Assembly: GCA_029718625.1 (NCBI GenBank)
Contig: CM056395.1
Span: forward strand, 18,378,309-18,442,308
Source: Synaphobranchus kaupii
Taxonomy: Eukaryota; Chordata; Actinopteri; Anguilliformes; Synaphobranchidae
Direction: 5' to 3'
Length of the DNA stretch: 64,000 bases
Shown here: one piece after another, positions 38,801 to 50,300 of the stretch
Layout of the letters: each line of letters starts with the position of its first letter
Numbering within the stretch: the stretch's first letter is position 1
The notes under the pieces: generated by a model
Database searches by the model: none
The model's input: only the letters and a program-made list of their open reading frames with translations
What the model was told of the DNA's origin: nothing
Made by a program: the position numbers and the translations under genes

Positions 38801-41800
38801 GTTCTATTTAAGGCTTTATAACTCCAGGTTATGAGCATCACAGAAACTAGGAAAATGGCTTAAATGAAGCACGACAGTTGTACCATTTACAATACGAACT
38901 TAGATTTATTTATTTATTTTCATATTTAGGTCAAAATAAAGTGCCACAAATGCAAAGACATCTTAGCAAAAATGTAGTTTTTCTTTAGTTTGCAATTAAT
39001 TACTGAGAACTACAAAAACTATACATTTCCTGGATTCCTGTTGTCCCTTAGTGTCTACAAATATATACAAAATGGCTAAATTGTGCACTGCTGTAAATCA
39101 TAAAATAATCCTATATTTAACTACAAATCAACTGTTTTGACTCATGAAACTCACTTTTTTTGCATCATTTTCAAGTTGGAATTACTATCTTTTCATCAGT
39201 ATAGACGTCTGTGGGTCCAAACACCCATCCCAAACCTGTCACAATATTTATAAAATACTTTTTGTCCATTATAAAATATATTAATTTGCCCCTTATGATG
39301 GTTTAAGCTGAGAACATGTCACACTGGTACATACACCTAAATATGTAGCCTAATCATTCATTATTGTACTTCAATAAAGTATCACTTTTTTTCTGTACTC
39401 TGCAGTATATAATCTTTTGCTTTATGCCCTAGGACATTTCTCTGTAATTTAAAAAAGAAAATGTTGCCATTCATAATCACTCCAATGAAAATGTGACATT
39501 AATCTAGCGCATATCAGCGCAAAGTAAATTGGAATGAGTTATTTCCATGCCGTAAGTGACAGGTATAGCCCAGAGAGATAAGAATATGCCATCGTCTATA
39601 TTATGTATGATAAGATTTCAATGAAGTAACATTCCACCACCAGGAAAATGCTGGCAAATGTTCTAGCTTCACGGTGCATGTAAACCATTACTGAGCCACC
39701 TACGAATACTTACTCTATATGAAATGCACTCAAAATAGCAAAATAAAAATTGAGTTGGCCAAATTAGTAAAATCTCACAAAAATAGCAGTGACAACAATT
39801 ACGTATCGGCGAGCGAATGTTCATTCTTGTGTTTTCTGTAGTTGTTTGCTTAAAACTAAATAAAACTAAAAATACTTTTACGCACAGCTGTAATTTATCG
39901 TTCAAAGCATCCAATCAGACATTGCAAACACTGTTGCGAAGGTTATAATGTCCTCTATTGGAAAAAAGTGTGAATCTATTGGAAAAAAGGTCAATCAAAC
40001 CAGAATGAACTGGAATACATAACAGGTGCACAAACTGCTAGTGCGGCTTTACGTGTGGGGTACAACAAAAAGGGGTGTGTATTTCTCGAATGGATTGTCC
40101 AAGACAATAAATTACCACTGAATCTGGGAAGGGACATCTCTATACTTTTTTGTTTCCAGGGGAAATATTCAGCATCCTCACCTCACTTTGGTTAAAAATG
40201 GAAATTGATAGTATAATGACGTGATATAATTACACAAAAACTTGGGCTGAACAGGGCTTTTCACGTCTGTTTTGGCATACGTTCGGGCTATTGTTGGCTT
40301 TACTTTATGGCTATGGCGGAATATGAATGTCTGGTGGTGAAAAAATATTTTTATGAACTCACAGATAGACCCTATTGTCCACTGTGTCACGCATGGGTCA
40401 GTGTAGTTGCAGGTGAGACTGGGTGGGGGGGTTGCTTGTTAAATGGGCTAGCTACTTGACAATAGTGGCACTTAGAAACTCCGTATTCGGTATAGTTGTC
40501 ATAAATCGTATACCAATAAAGCTAGAACACTGAGTTTGTTTTTCCACTCATAGTTTGGTTGCAGGAAGAATGAATATCTCAGTTGGACAGTCTCACAGTG
40601 CCAGCGGTATGGCCACTAGGGGGTCTGCGCAAAGGGTTTAAGAAGCATGAATGCAGATTTCAAAGGTCACAGGAAAGACAAAGCATTCCATTTCTGAAAG
40701 AGAGTGGAGAGACTACCTTCTTTAAAGCTTTGAATGCATTAATTCCCTCAAGGTTCCTGAATGCATCTCTCTGGCCCGAGATATTATTGGATGGCTAAAT
40801 AGCACCCTGCCTATCGCACAGACTTTTGACTGCCACTTTGGAAACAGGAAGTCTGTTAAAGTGGAGTTGTAGAGGCCGGTGAAATGGAACGGGGCAGGGA
40901 CCAGGGCTGCCATCATATCACAAGCACTTACTTTTGTTCTCTTCAGTTTTTTTGTGGACTGTTTATGGACCATTTAATTTCAGGCAACGTAATGACTGCC
41001 CTGGGAGCGTCATGCACCTGAGAGGCGGACATGACTGCCTGCCATCACTTTGCGTGATGATAATGGGCGTGTTCATGCCACAGTCGCATGCCGCGCATTG
41101 TTTGTCTGTCCTGGGACGGGCTGTGTTTGTCTGTGCTGAGACGGGCTGTGTTTGTCTGTGCTGTGACGGGCTGACTCGTGCAGTAAAGACAAAGCGACTC
41201 CTGGGAACTCGGTGAGTGAAATGGGGAGACGTGGAGTCCTCTAGAAGAGATGATGCTCTACACACGCATGTGGAGAAGAATTGAATGAGATTGAGGCATT
41301 CAATCTGCCCACTTCATACTCCGCCTCTCCACCAGACACTTATGGCTCTCAAGCGTGCATTTGAAAGGATCCAAAATCAGCCAAACAATGGCAACTAATG
41401 CTATTCAAATTCTTTATTTTCATTGGTCCTGGAATAGAAGACGGCATCAGTGTAATCAGTCCTTTAAAAACAATTCTGTGACCCCCCCCCCTCCTCATTA
41501 TAAAAATAGAAAAAAAATATTTCTGCTCATAGAGAACATTGATTAAGGGGCATTGATACTCACCCGCCCACTTCACCTAACCAGGCTTTCTGATTGACAG
41601 AAAGAAGTTCCAGAGTTTCCAGGACCGCAGGCTGAGGGTGAATGAGGAAGACAGCGAGACGCTGAAGAAGGCAAGGACAGACGGGAAGTTTCACGAAGCT
41701 TTATTAGATCGGTACGTGAGGCCCCTGTGCGTTCTATTGAGTTCAGCTCAATTCAATTTAACCTTATTGGCCACTTTGGTTGAAAATGGAAATTTGTCTT

Positions 41801-42616
41801 TGGTTCACAGACTCAATTACAATACACATAATATGTGCCTTTGCCTATTAAAAACACATTATTGGCCTTAGCTTATTACAATACGCATTATAGGCCTTAG
41901 CTAACGCCCAGAGAGAATTTCTATCTCAGCAAGGCTCACTATATTAATGTTGTCCTTCAGCATACAGATTCAAAAGAAATGTCTGAAACTCACTTTAATA
42001 CTTATATGAGGTAAATACATGTATTCTGCACAGTCGTTCACAAAACACAGTCCACAGTGTGTCACGTTCTGTTCAGCTGCTTATTATTAGTTCAGCAATT
42101 CACTCTGTGGCTTCGATTGAGTCCCGGCCTTGCCAGTCCTGATCGTGGTCAGGGAACTCATAGGGTGACATGTAAGTGACCAATGTGATCAGCTATCAGT
42201 CAGCAGACTTGTGATAAAATGGTGACTTCTCTGGTCAAGTGAAGGCCTTTGCTCTGTCCCCTCCGGGCTGCTTCATTGGCAGTCCCCCAGCATGTGTAAT
42301 CTTGCATCTCAGTTGATTGAACGGTGAATACGAGGCAGCAAGCAGGACGTGCTTCAGAGGACCCCATTGCCATTCTGTACTCTCCCAAGTTGACAGATGA
42401 CATTGCATGAGATTGGACAGAATAGAACTTTCCAAATTTGTCTTTCCAAATTGGACGCAGTGAAAATATAAGGGATAAAAATTGTTTTTTTAAGACAAGC
42501 TGCTGGACATTTTTACCATGGAAACCCAACTGTTGGTTACTTGTGTTAAATAACCACCTACATGTTTGTGTGTCAACAGGAGAGCCAAGATGAAGGCTGA
42601 CAGATACTGCAAATGA
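29897..42616 (+). CDS. frg1: FRG1 protein, nine coding exons
   Basis: Coding exons: 29897-29958, 30669-30736, 32723-32845, 37193-37250, 37339-37453, 38173-38277, 38438-38529, 41601-41711, 42580-42616. All join in phase with GT/AG borders to 256 residues (human FRG1 258). The N-terminus '[11 protein letters not shown]' is followed by a Lys/Arg-rich nuclear/nucleolar signal (about 20-36). Next comes a fascin-like beta-trefoil domain ('[17 protein letters not shown]', '[12 protein letters not shown]', '[23 protein letters not shown]', '[13 protein letters not shown]', '[13 protein letters not shown]'). The C-terminus is '[13 protein letters not shown]...[11 protein letters not shown]', with a second basic segment. 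FRG1 is a nuclear/nucleolar and Cajal-body protein that binds RNA and F-actin and associates with spliceosomes; its level affects muscle and vascular development. The gene looks intact. It is read in the same direction as asah1, 1.7 kb downstream. Confidence 0.97.
30274..30464. mobile_element. hAT-type MITE with perfect 8-bp target duplication
   Basis: A 191-bp element in frg1 intron 1. Its first 36 bases (starting 'cagaggtggaaatccagggg') are the exact reverse complement of its last 36. It is flanked by the identical 8-mer AATTTAAC at 30,266-30,273 and 30,465-30,472. An 8-bp duplication and CAG...CTG ends are hAT hallmarks. No coding capacity; mobilised in trans if at all. Confidence 0.88.
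30899..32448. mobile_element. 1.55-kb near-palindromic foldback element, 8-bp duplication
   Basis: The element lies within frg1 intron 2. The identical 8-mer AGCTGTAA flanks it at 30,891-30,898 and 32,449-32,456. The ends 'gggcctgggtaaaagccgg' and (reverse complement of right end) 'ggggcctgggaaaaagccgg' match with one indel and one mismatch. The left arm (about 30,899-31,410) is the near-exact reverse complement of the right arm (about 31,945-32,448). The centre contains direct repeats of about 357 bp: 'ttgatgtcttattc...ggggctctgaatgataatt' recurs at about 31,453 and 31,812, with a related start at about 32,165. No transposase. Probably a non-autonomous hAT-like element. Transcribed in the frg1 pre-mRNA, it could fold into a roughly 500-bp hairpin. 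Open frames in the two arms are mirror copies and not genes. Confidence 0.8.
32541..32620. repeat. Short perfect-core hairpin in frg1 intron 2
   Basis: The arms 'ttgcaatctgatgggattaa' and 'ttaatcccatcagattgcaa' are exact reverse complements around a roughly 25-bp AT-rich centre, itself partly palindromic. Weaker complementarity reaches 'gttggg'/'cccagc'. It ends about 100 bp before frg1 exon 3. Confidence 0.75.
41099..41173. repeat. 25-bp unit, three tandem copies
   Basis: 'tgtttgtctgtgctgagacg' plus 'ggctg' and two close variants are repeated head to tail in frg1 intron 7. Confidence 0.8.
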
Positions 42617-42785
42617 AGATAAGGGAACTCTTTGGTTAAGGAAGTCTGATATCCCAAAGTATTTGGTATTTTCAGACAGTGCCGCCTCTTAAGTTTTTTT
42701 TACTATTAAATATTGAGATTTAAAAGGTTTTTGCTCTTTAACTCATTTCTCATGCATGCTTTTCAGAATATTATTTTGAACTAGA

Positions 42786-42884
42786 AATAAATGTATTTTC
42801 TTTGAACAATTACTGTTTTGTCATTTAAATAAAAATGTATGTTAATGTGAGTGTTGTTAATAATTTTGCCCAGATTTCAATAAA
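42786..42884 (+). promoter_or_regulatory. frg1 polyadenylation signals
   Basis: AATAAA hexamers at 42,786-42,791, 42,828-42,833 and 42,879-42,884, 170-265 bases after the frg1 stop codon. They suggest a short 3' UTR ending shortly after one of them. Confidence 0.6.
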
Positions 42885-42899
42885 CAACATTGTTCACTG

Positions 42900-44320
42900 G
42901 AGAAGTGGTTATACAACAGCAACTTTCCATGCAGTTAATTTAGCCACTTAGCAGTAGTTGTGACTGCTAGAAAAATTGCTGATTTTGAAAATGGGTCACC
43001 AAACCATTTGTATTATGCACAGAACGTTTCGCTCACTTAAGAACCAGACCTTAAAAAAAAAGTTACGCTAGCCTTTCTCATCCTGTTGCTAAACTCAAGT
43101 GGAGTTGAACCCAGGTAACAGAATGAATGCTGTGTGTGAGGGGTGAATGCATTGTAGGAGGAGCTTATTTTAATGTAATATGTTAAATCAAGTGGCCAAT
43201 GAAGAGCCTCTGTGGATTACCAAGGGCCCCTGCACTGAACAGTGTACATTTGTGGAAAGACAGGAGTCCATTTTGTGGAGGTACAGGAGTATGAGAATGC
43301 GCAGAGCTGCAGAAGACGGGCAAGACATTGCAGGGAAGTTGGGGGCATTTCAACTGGGGGGAAGAACGATGGCAGAGTGCTGTGAATTAAGCTGGCAGAA
43401 TCAGAATTTCATCTTTTTCTGCACATGCTTCACTAATGATCCACTTCAGGTCTGATTTACGGAGGAATGAAGTGCCCCAAGTGCCTGTACTTTGTTTGAC
43501 TTAAAAGTCGAAGATCTAAAGGTTACTGTGAATGTGGAACTTGGCCAACGAATCCATGTGTTTATTACTGACTAGCTGAACAAGTACTGTCTCCAAATAA
43601 GAGTGGTGTCATAATTTAAGCAGCACTTGTGTGTTTGTCGTTTCCCAGCTGTATTTTGCCACACTTATTTACGCAAAGGTACTGGCCAGAACTCAGTCTG
43701 GAGACTTCTGTGACCCATTTTCCTCCTACTGCACTATCTTCATCCATCACGCTAACCAGCTTTGTTGCAATGACAATAAACTGGATTGTGTCGCCCAACC
43801 ATTCTGAAATATAACACGACAAAGACATGTAAATTACGATATATCAAGCTTCTGTGAAACTTCTTGTCATGAAAAAGACCGCTAATGTGGACATCACGTT
43901 ACGTTACGTTATGTATTACCTTTATAACAAAAGCGAAGTCACATGTTTCCATTTTCACTTCCTTGTTTACTTTGAGAGTAGACCACATTATCCTAACGGA
44001 GAGGTTGGAGGCGATGGTTTGCGATAACAATATTTTTTTTAAACTGGAACTTAAGCATTAATGTCAACTTTAAGTTGTTTATTATCTATTTATTTGTCCA
44101 AGTACAATATATCGATCAAATATATTCTTATCGGATTCTGAATATAACATGAGTAACGTTAACTACATCTAGAGTGCCCCCTATTTGAGCGTGGTACATC
44201 CCGTCAGTGGTTTAAAGTCACGAGTGAAACGACGTTAGCTACGGCAGATGCTTCCTTGTTTGTTGAAACACCCGATGGAAACAACAAACTAAGAAAAGTA
44301 GCTGCAACTAACATACAAAG
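42900..44320. other. frg1-asah1 intergenic spacer with asah1 promoter
   Basis: No exon is recognised. The asah1 promoter must lie in the last few hundred bases, but no TATA box was assigned. The region has GTTACGTTACGTTA and GTTAGCTA low-complexity sequence. Confidence 0.35.
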
Positions 44321-47300
44321 ATGGGCAGCGGTCTGATATGTCACTTTGTCCTCGTTTTTCTGCTGACGATCGTATCAGCGAAGATCGCACCTCTGGTAAG
44401 TCAAATAAAGCCGTTTGTGTTAATATTTCGCAAGTTGCTGTTGTGGTTGCTTACACTCCTTCTGTAGCTAGTAGCTAACTTAGCTTCTCTGTAGTTGACT
44501 AGCGTTAACTGTCATTATGTAGCATAGTTGTATTCTTTATTCATTGTTTAGTGAACCTGCATTCTAGCTATCTTATTGCCTAATCCGTCAAAGATATTGT
44601 TTGTGAGAGTCGCACTTTCTGACTAGCATGCAATTATCAGTGATTGTATTTTGTAACTTAAGTCTACTTGGCAACCAGCATTTAACATCATAACGTTATT
44701 TATGTGAAAATATCCTTCTTGTTTGCAGTACACCGAGGAATGCCGCACTGGCATGTATCCACCAAGAGGTCCAACGTATGTCTTATTTTTATTAGGGGAT
44801 TTGAATTGACGATTAACTGCAGGAGTGTGAACCTTGCCACACTCCACTATGCTTTTGTAATGACACGAGTGACATGTTGGCTGAATCACTAAAAACCTAT
44901 TTCTGCTTTCTCTGGTATAGTCAGAGTGACTTGCACATGTGAAGCATACTTTGTGTAACCATTAAATTAGTCAACATAATGGCAATCTCCTGTAGAATAG
45001 CCTACTGCGGTGTCTAGCAAACTTCTTGAAGTTGTGGGACATACCAGGGTATATGACTGGAAAATGATGTAAAGTACTAGTTGTGTACAGTTGTAGTTAG
45101 TAACAATGATTAAGGAAAGGGACAGATGACTCAGTTATTTACACACAGAGGTGATAGAATGGTTAAATTGAAGTGCGGTAGTATTTTCTTGTTTGATCAG
45201 TTTCAAAGGTGCTGTCACCTGGTATACGGTGGACCTCGATTTGCCCCCCAGCAAACGATGGACTGGAGTCATCAGTGACAAGAAAGCAGATGTAAGTTTG
45301 TTTATTTACAGTTGTGCACATCGTTTTTCCTCCTTTAATACAAGTCACTTTTTTTTTTAAAACGTGCAGATTTACTGATATTTCAGTAATCGGGATGGTT
45401 TATCCCACTCACTGAGTTTGCTAAACCACACACACTATGGGAATATGCATACAGCGACTACACGCCTACATAAGCACGTACATTGTTGATTTGAATGCTT
45501 CAAAATCAATGAAGTATCTCCTGAATCACATTGACTTGATATAAATTTTTAATAGCCTTATCCACATAATAAAACATATCAAGACTATTAACTACAAGCC
45601 CATAAAGAGGATGTTTGAATATGTTTGACTCATGTTAGTTCACTTGATTGTCTTTATATGCAGAGTAAATTATTTGAAAGGTAAGCTTGAATGTTGATCC
45701 GCATTTGTCAGCAACTAACTTTGATTTCATTTAGCTGGTAACTATGATCCAGGCCATCAAAGACTTGGCAGACTCCTTTGTTCCCAGTGGGAAACTGATT
45801 GAGCTTGTGGATAGAGATTTGGTGAGAGCTTCATTTATCATACAGTTCTTAGTCCTACAAGGGAATTTCCTGTTTTTCAGCGCATTGCTTCCATAGATTA
45901 TAGCTGTGACCTACGCCTCACTGGTAAAACTAGATTAGACTACAATTACTTGAGGCATTCTGTCCCAAAGTTCGTTCTTGGCCTTTATTTTATGTTATAG
46001 GTTAACAGTGGAAGTGACCAAACAGGCTTTTTAAAGAAGATTTACAAAGGATTGTTAGGATACTGTTTACAATAAATGTTTGCCATGACTACAGCTGTCA
46101 TGAAGTCTCAGAGACTCCCATATGTTTTGTTGCTATTCGTTCCCTTGAAGACTTCCAGCTCATATGCCCTGTCATACTTGAATGTCTTTTTGCGACTGCC
46201 CTTTACTTTCGATAGTTGCGTGTTGGGTGAACTTGTATAATTTGACAACTCTGTGTTCCCCAGCCTCTGATTGTGAACACACTGCCCTACCCCTTCAATG
46301 AGGAAATCAAAGGAATCGCCAAGGATTCTGGCGTTCCCCTGGGTAACAGAACATTCTGGACTCCTCTTAACAATCAGAAAACCAATCAAAGCCTGCATGC
46401 TGTATAATATTCTTTCCCCCCTCTCTCTCTGTCCAATAGGCGAGGTTATCCTGTTCAATATTTTCTATGAAGTATTCACAGTGTGCACATCATTGGTTGC
46501 AGAGGATGCAGATGGTGAGCTTTTCCCCATATTGTCATCTCAGTCAAACCTGTAGCAGTACATAATTGTTGTTGAGCAGAACTGACTAGTGGGCCAGTGG
46601 TTTGAGTTTGAGGTGGATTCTGCTGTTGCACATACTTAAATGGCAGGTAATTATACTGAGTTGCATTGGTAAGTGTCCTCAATGTAAACGTATGTCAGTT
46701 TTACATATTACCCTGGATTACGGCATTGGCAAAACAAATGTATATTAAGAAATGTGAAGGGGCCAAAGGTAATCGGTAGGATTTATAAGATCAATGTTTA
46801 ATAAAGTGTGCGTGCCTTTTTAATGGTTGGGAAACTGGGGGGGAAAAAACAGAAAAATAGCCACAGAATTGTTTTTATTTTTATTTATTTTTTTAAACCA
46901 GTACAGGGTTATAACTCCCATTTTTAATTTTTTTTGTCAGGCAATCTGTTCCATGGCCGGAATCTAGACTTTGGATTGTTCATGGGGTAAGGACGTAAAG
47001 TATTGGCCTGTATAAGCATGATGTTTTATTAGTTTAAAAAAAAAAAAAAAAACATGAGGCTAAAATGATTCATGCTACTTATCCTTTGCAATTTATGTAT
47101 TCGTTTAACTGCATCCAAAGGCTTCCATACATGAATTCAGGTCATCCAGTCGCCATTGTAGTTGATGGTGTTTCAGTGCCAGTAAGGCGGGTTTGTCTTG
47201 ATTGTTACAGGTGGGACTTGAAGAATAAGACCTGGACAATAACGGAAAAGCTGAAACCACTGGTGGTGAACGTGGATTTCACACGGAACAACCGGACTGT

Positions 47301-50300
47301 CTTCAAATCCACCAACTTTGCGGGATACGTGGGCATGCTGACGGGTATCAGGCCAGTACGTGTAGCCTTCTGTGGCCTTGATCCCGGGGTGCATTGGTGT
47401 ACCATTCCTATGTTTGAATAAATGTTGCAGCACTGTCTTTCACCAGCTGTAGAGCAATGGGAGTGAAAACTGTTTCAGTACATTACATTTACTTTCCCCT
47501 CTGTTCCAGTGCATCACATTTACCTTTCCTTATGTTCTAGTACATTACATTTACCTTCCCCTCTGTTCTAGTACATTTACCTTTCCTTTCTCTCGCAGCA
47601 TACCTTTACTCTCACCATGAACGAGCGCTTCAGCCTTGATGGAGGGTACATCGGTGAGCCTTGTCCTACTTAATAACGCACGTAAAACCTAGTCCATCTG
47701 CTGGAATATTCCAGAATTGTGGAAATAACTTTTAGTTAAAATTCGAACGTGTTGTCCTGACAACCCACATTTCACATCATGGGTACCGATTTGGACAAAG
47801 CAAAAAATAATTTTGTTTGGGGGTGGAACGGGGAGAGGGGAGGATATATATATTATTGCTGATTGCCTGAGTGAATGTCAGTCCACGTGTTTGTGATTTT
47901 ACTAGGGCCGTGACCGAATATGATCCCTGTTCCCTGTCCCCTGTCCACTCGGACCCCTGTCCCCTCACTTTGCAAGCAGTGTGCGAAAGAAATCCCGCAA
48001 AACTCTTTCCAAACTAGTGAGGAAGTAGTTTGTAATATATAATTATTTTTTAAAGTTGTTTTATTGAGAATATCAATCAGTTTACATATGACAATGGTTA
48101 CAAAGTGTAGATTATGAATAAAGATGGAATTAACAAAAATAGAGTAGTTTGTAATATGAACCTATCTTGTACTACAAGTTGTAGTTTTTTACTTCCCGAA
48201 ACTGTCGGATGAGTGCACCGTTCTGCAGATGTGTGCTCCTGAATCCCCTCAACAAAACCCCTGAAATAAGGGGTTCATCCTGGGATTTTAAGTGCCCCCA
48301 TTTGTGAGAAAAAGTTGCCCACTGAAAAGCTTTTAGACAAAGTTGACTCAAATATGTGCCCTCAAAGGGGTTAAGGGATCGTATTTGTCACAGCCGTGTT
48401 CTATCAAGCTGTTAAGACTGTCTCAATGGAAACGCTCTCTTCCCGCAGGTATCCTGGAGTGGATTCTGGGAAAGAGGGACGGGATGTGGATGAGCTTCCT
48501 CACACGGTCGGTTCTGGAGAATGCTACCAGGTACCCGTACCGTCACAGTAAAGCAGATTACAGTTGGCATTATGGTCCACTTCTGTTAAAAATTACACCA
48601 CACTTTACCGTTAGCATGAAATGCTAGTGCTCTTCTTTCATGGTTTTATATTATATATTTCATATGAGTTGTTCCCCATCTCTCACTAGTAATTAAAAGG
48701 CATAATTTAAAAAACGTAAGTCTGTTTGGGGATATATGATAAGGTGGTTGTCCATCTTTGTAGGATCCATATTCTAAATGAATGCAGGGGGGGTTTTGTT
48801 AGGCAGTAAAGTTCTATTACCAGCTCTTTGGTGTCATGGTGGCTGCCTGTTGTAGATGAGCACGAAATGGGAGGTAGACGGGTGTGATTTTGAAAAAGGT
48901 TTTGAACTGTTGTGCTTTGGCTTTCCCCTTGATTAATTTCCCACCCGTAGCTACGAAGAGGCCAAGAACCGGCTGGCCCAGACCAAGCTGCTGGCCCCTG
49001 CCTACTTCATCCTGGGGGGTAACCAGACTGGGCAGGGCTGTGTGATCACCCGCTCCAGAGTGCTAAGCCTGGACATCTGGGAGTGAGTTCCGTCTGCTCG
49101 GGGCGCGTTAAAACAGCGGGGCGTATCTGGGGGGGGGGGACTGAACCCTGACTGTTGCCAGCAGCCCAGATGGGTAGCGGATAATCAGCTGTAGTGTTTT
49201 TCATGGAGGCTGCATTTTGTTGCAGGAACAATGGCTGAATCCCATTCTCTGGACTCATAACTGAAAAGGCGACAAGTCCATGAGTATTTAGGGCTGACCC
49301 ATTGTGAAATAGTGCTCTTATGCTTTTGAACACTCTACTTGCCCCTTTTACAAGTCCGCATTAATGCAGTCTTACCCATATAGAACCATAGATGTGACAT
49401 ATGTCATAGTTAGTGGTACAATTTGTGAGACCATACCCAGGCAAGATGGTGGCCAGTAACCATGGTTTTATATCTATGAGCCAATCATCAGCTATCTGGT
49501 CTGAGACCTGATTATGACATCACAGTGGGTTATAAACTAAATGACACTTTGCCATAGGTTCCTATTATTCACAACTTTCCCGAACTCTGACCTTTCCCAT
49601 GATTCATAGCGGAAGCCGGTTTCTTCCGTCCGGTCTACTGTGTTTACGTTTGTAGCTAGCTAACTGCTAACTAAATGTATATGAAGACGAACATTATTTA
49701 AAATGGCCACATTTCGCAGATGGTTACATGGATCGGATTATCTAACAAGTACTGGCGATAATACGGTGAAAGTGCCGCATCCGTCTATCCTAACGGAATG
49801 GGTAGACGCTATGAAACAATGGCCCGACATTAGCTACGTTGACATTGTCAACTACTTCATTCTTAGTGAGGGCGTTGATGGCGAGGAACTTAGAAATTAC
49901 AAAAGCACAGAGGCTTATAATTATCTACATAGCAATAAAATCGGTAAAGTATTGTGTAAAAAAGTCTGCGAGTTTACTTTCTTCTCTTGTTTTCGCCTCG
50001 TCCTTGGGGATTGAATGTAGCGCGTAGCGTGCCGGACAACAACAATGTCTTCGAGTCTGTCTGTGTTGAAAACAGGCTCCATTCATAAAATCTTTAAGTT
50101 TTCGCGAGTTACTTGTGCACCCGACAACGGCACATGTTGAGCCCGAAGACATTATCTAGCTATCCTGTGACTGAGAACGGTACATTTGGCATAAAAAGTA
50201 AACGTTAGGCTGGTTTTAAACGGTGAGAACTTTCACGCAACTAAGAAACTAAGTTGCAATTCAGTTGCATGGTGTAAAGCCCTCTGCAACGCACTTGAAA

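Noticed and set aside
47065..47421. 118-residue open frame as a single exon
   Set aside because: The true asah1 exon is 47,211-47,355; the extensions are intron read-through.
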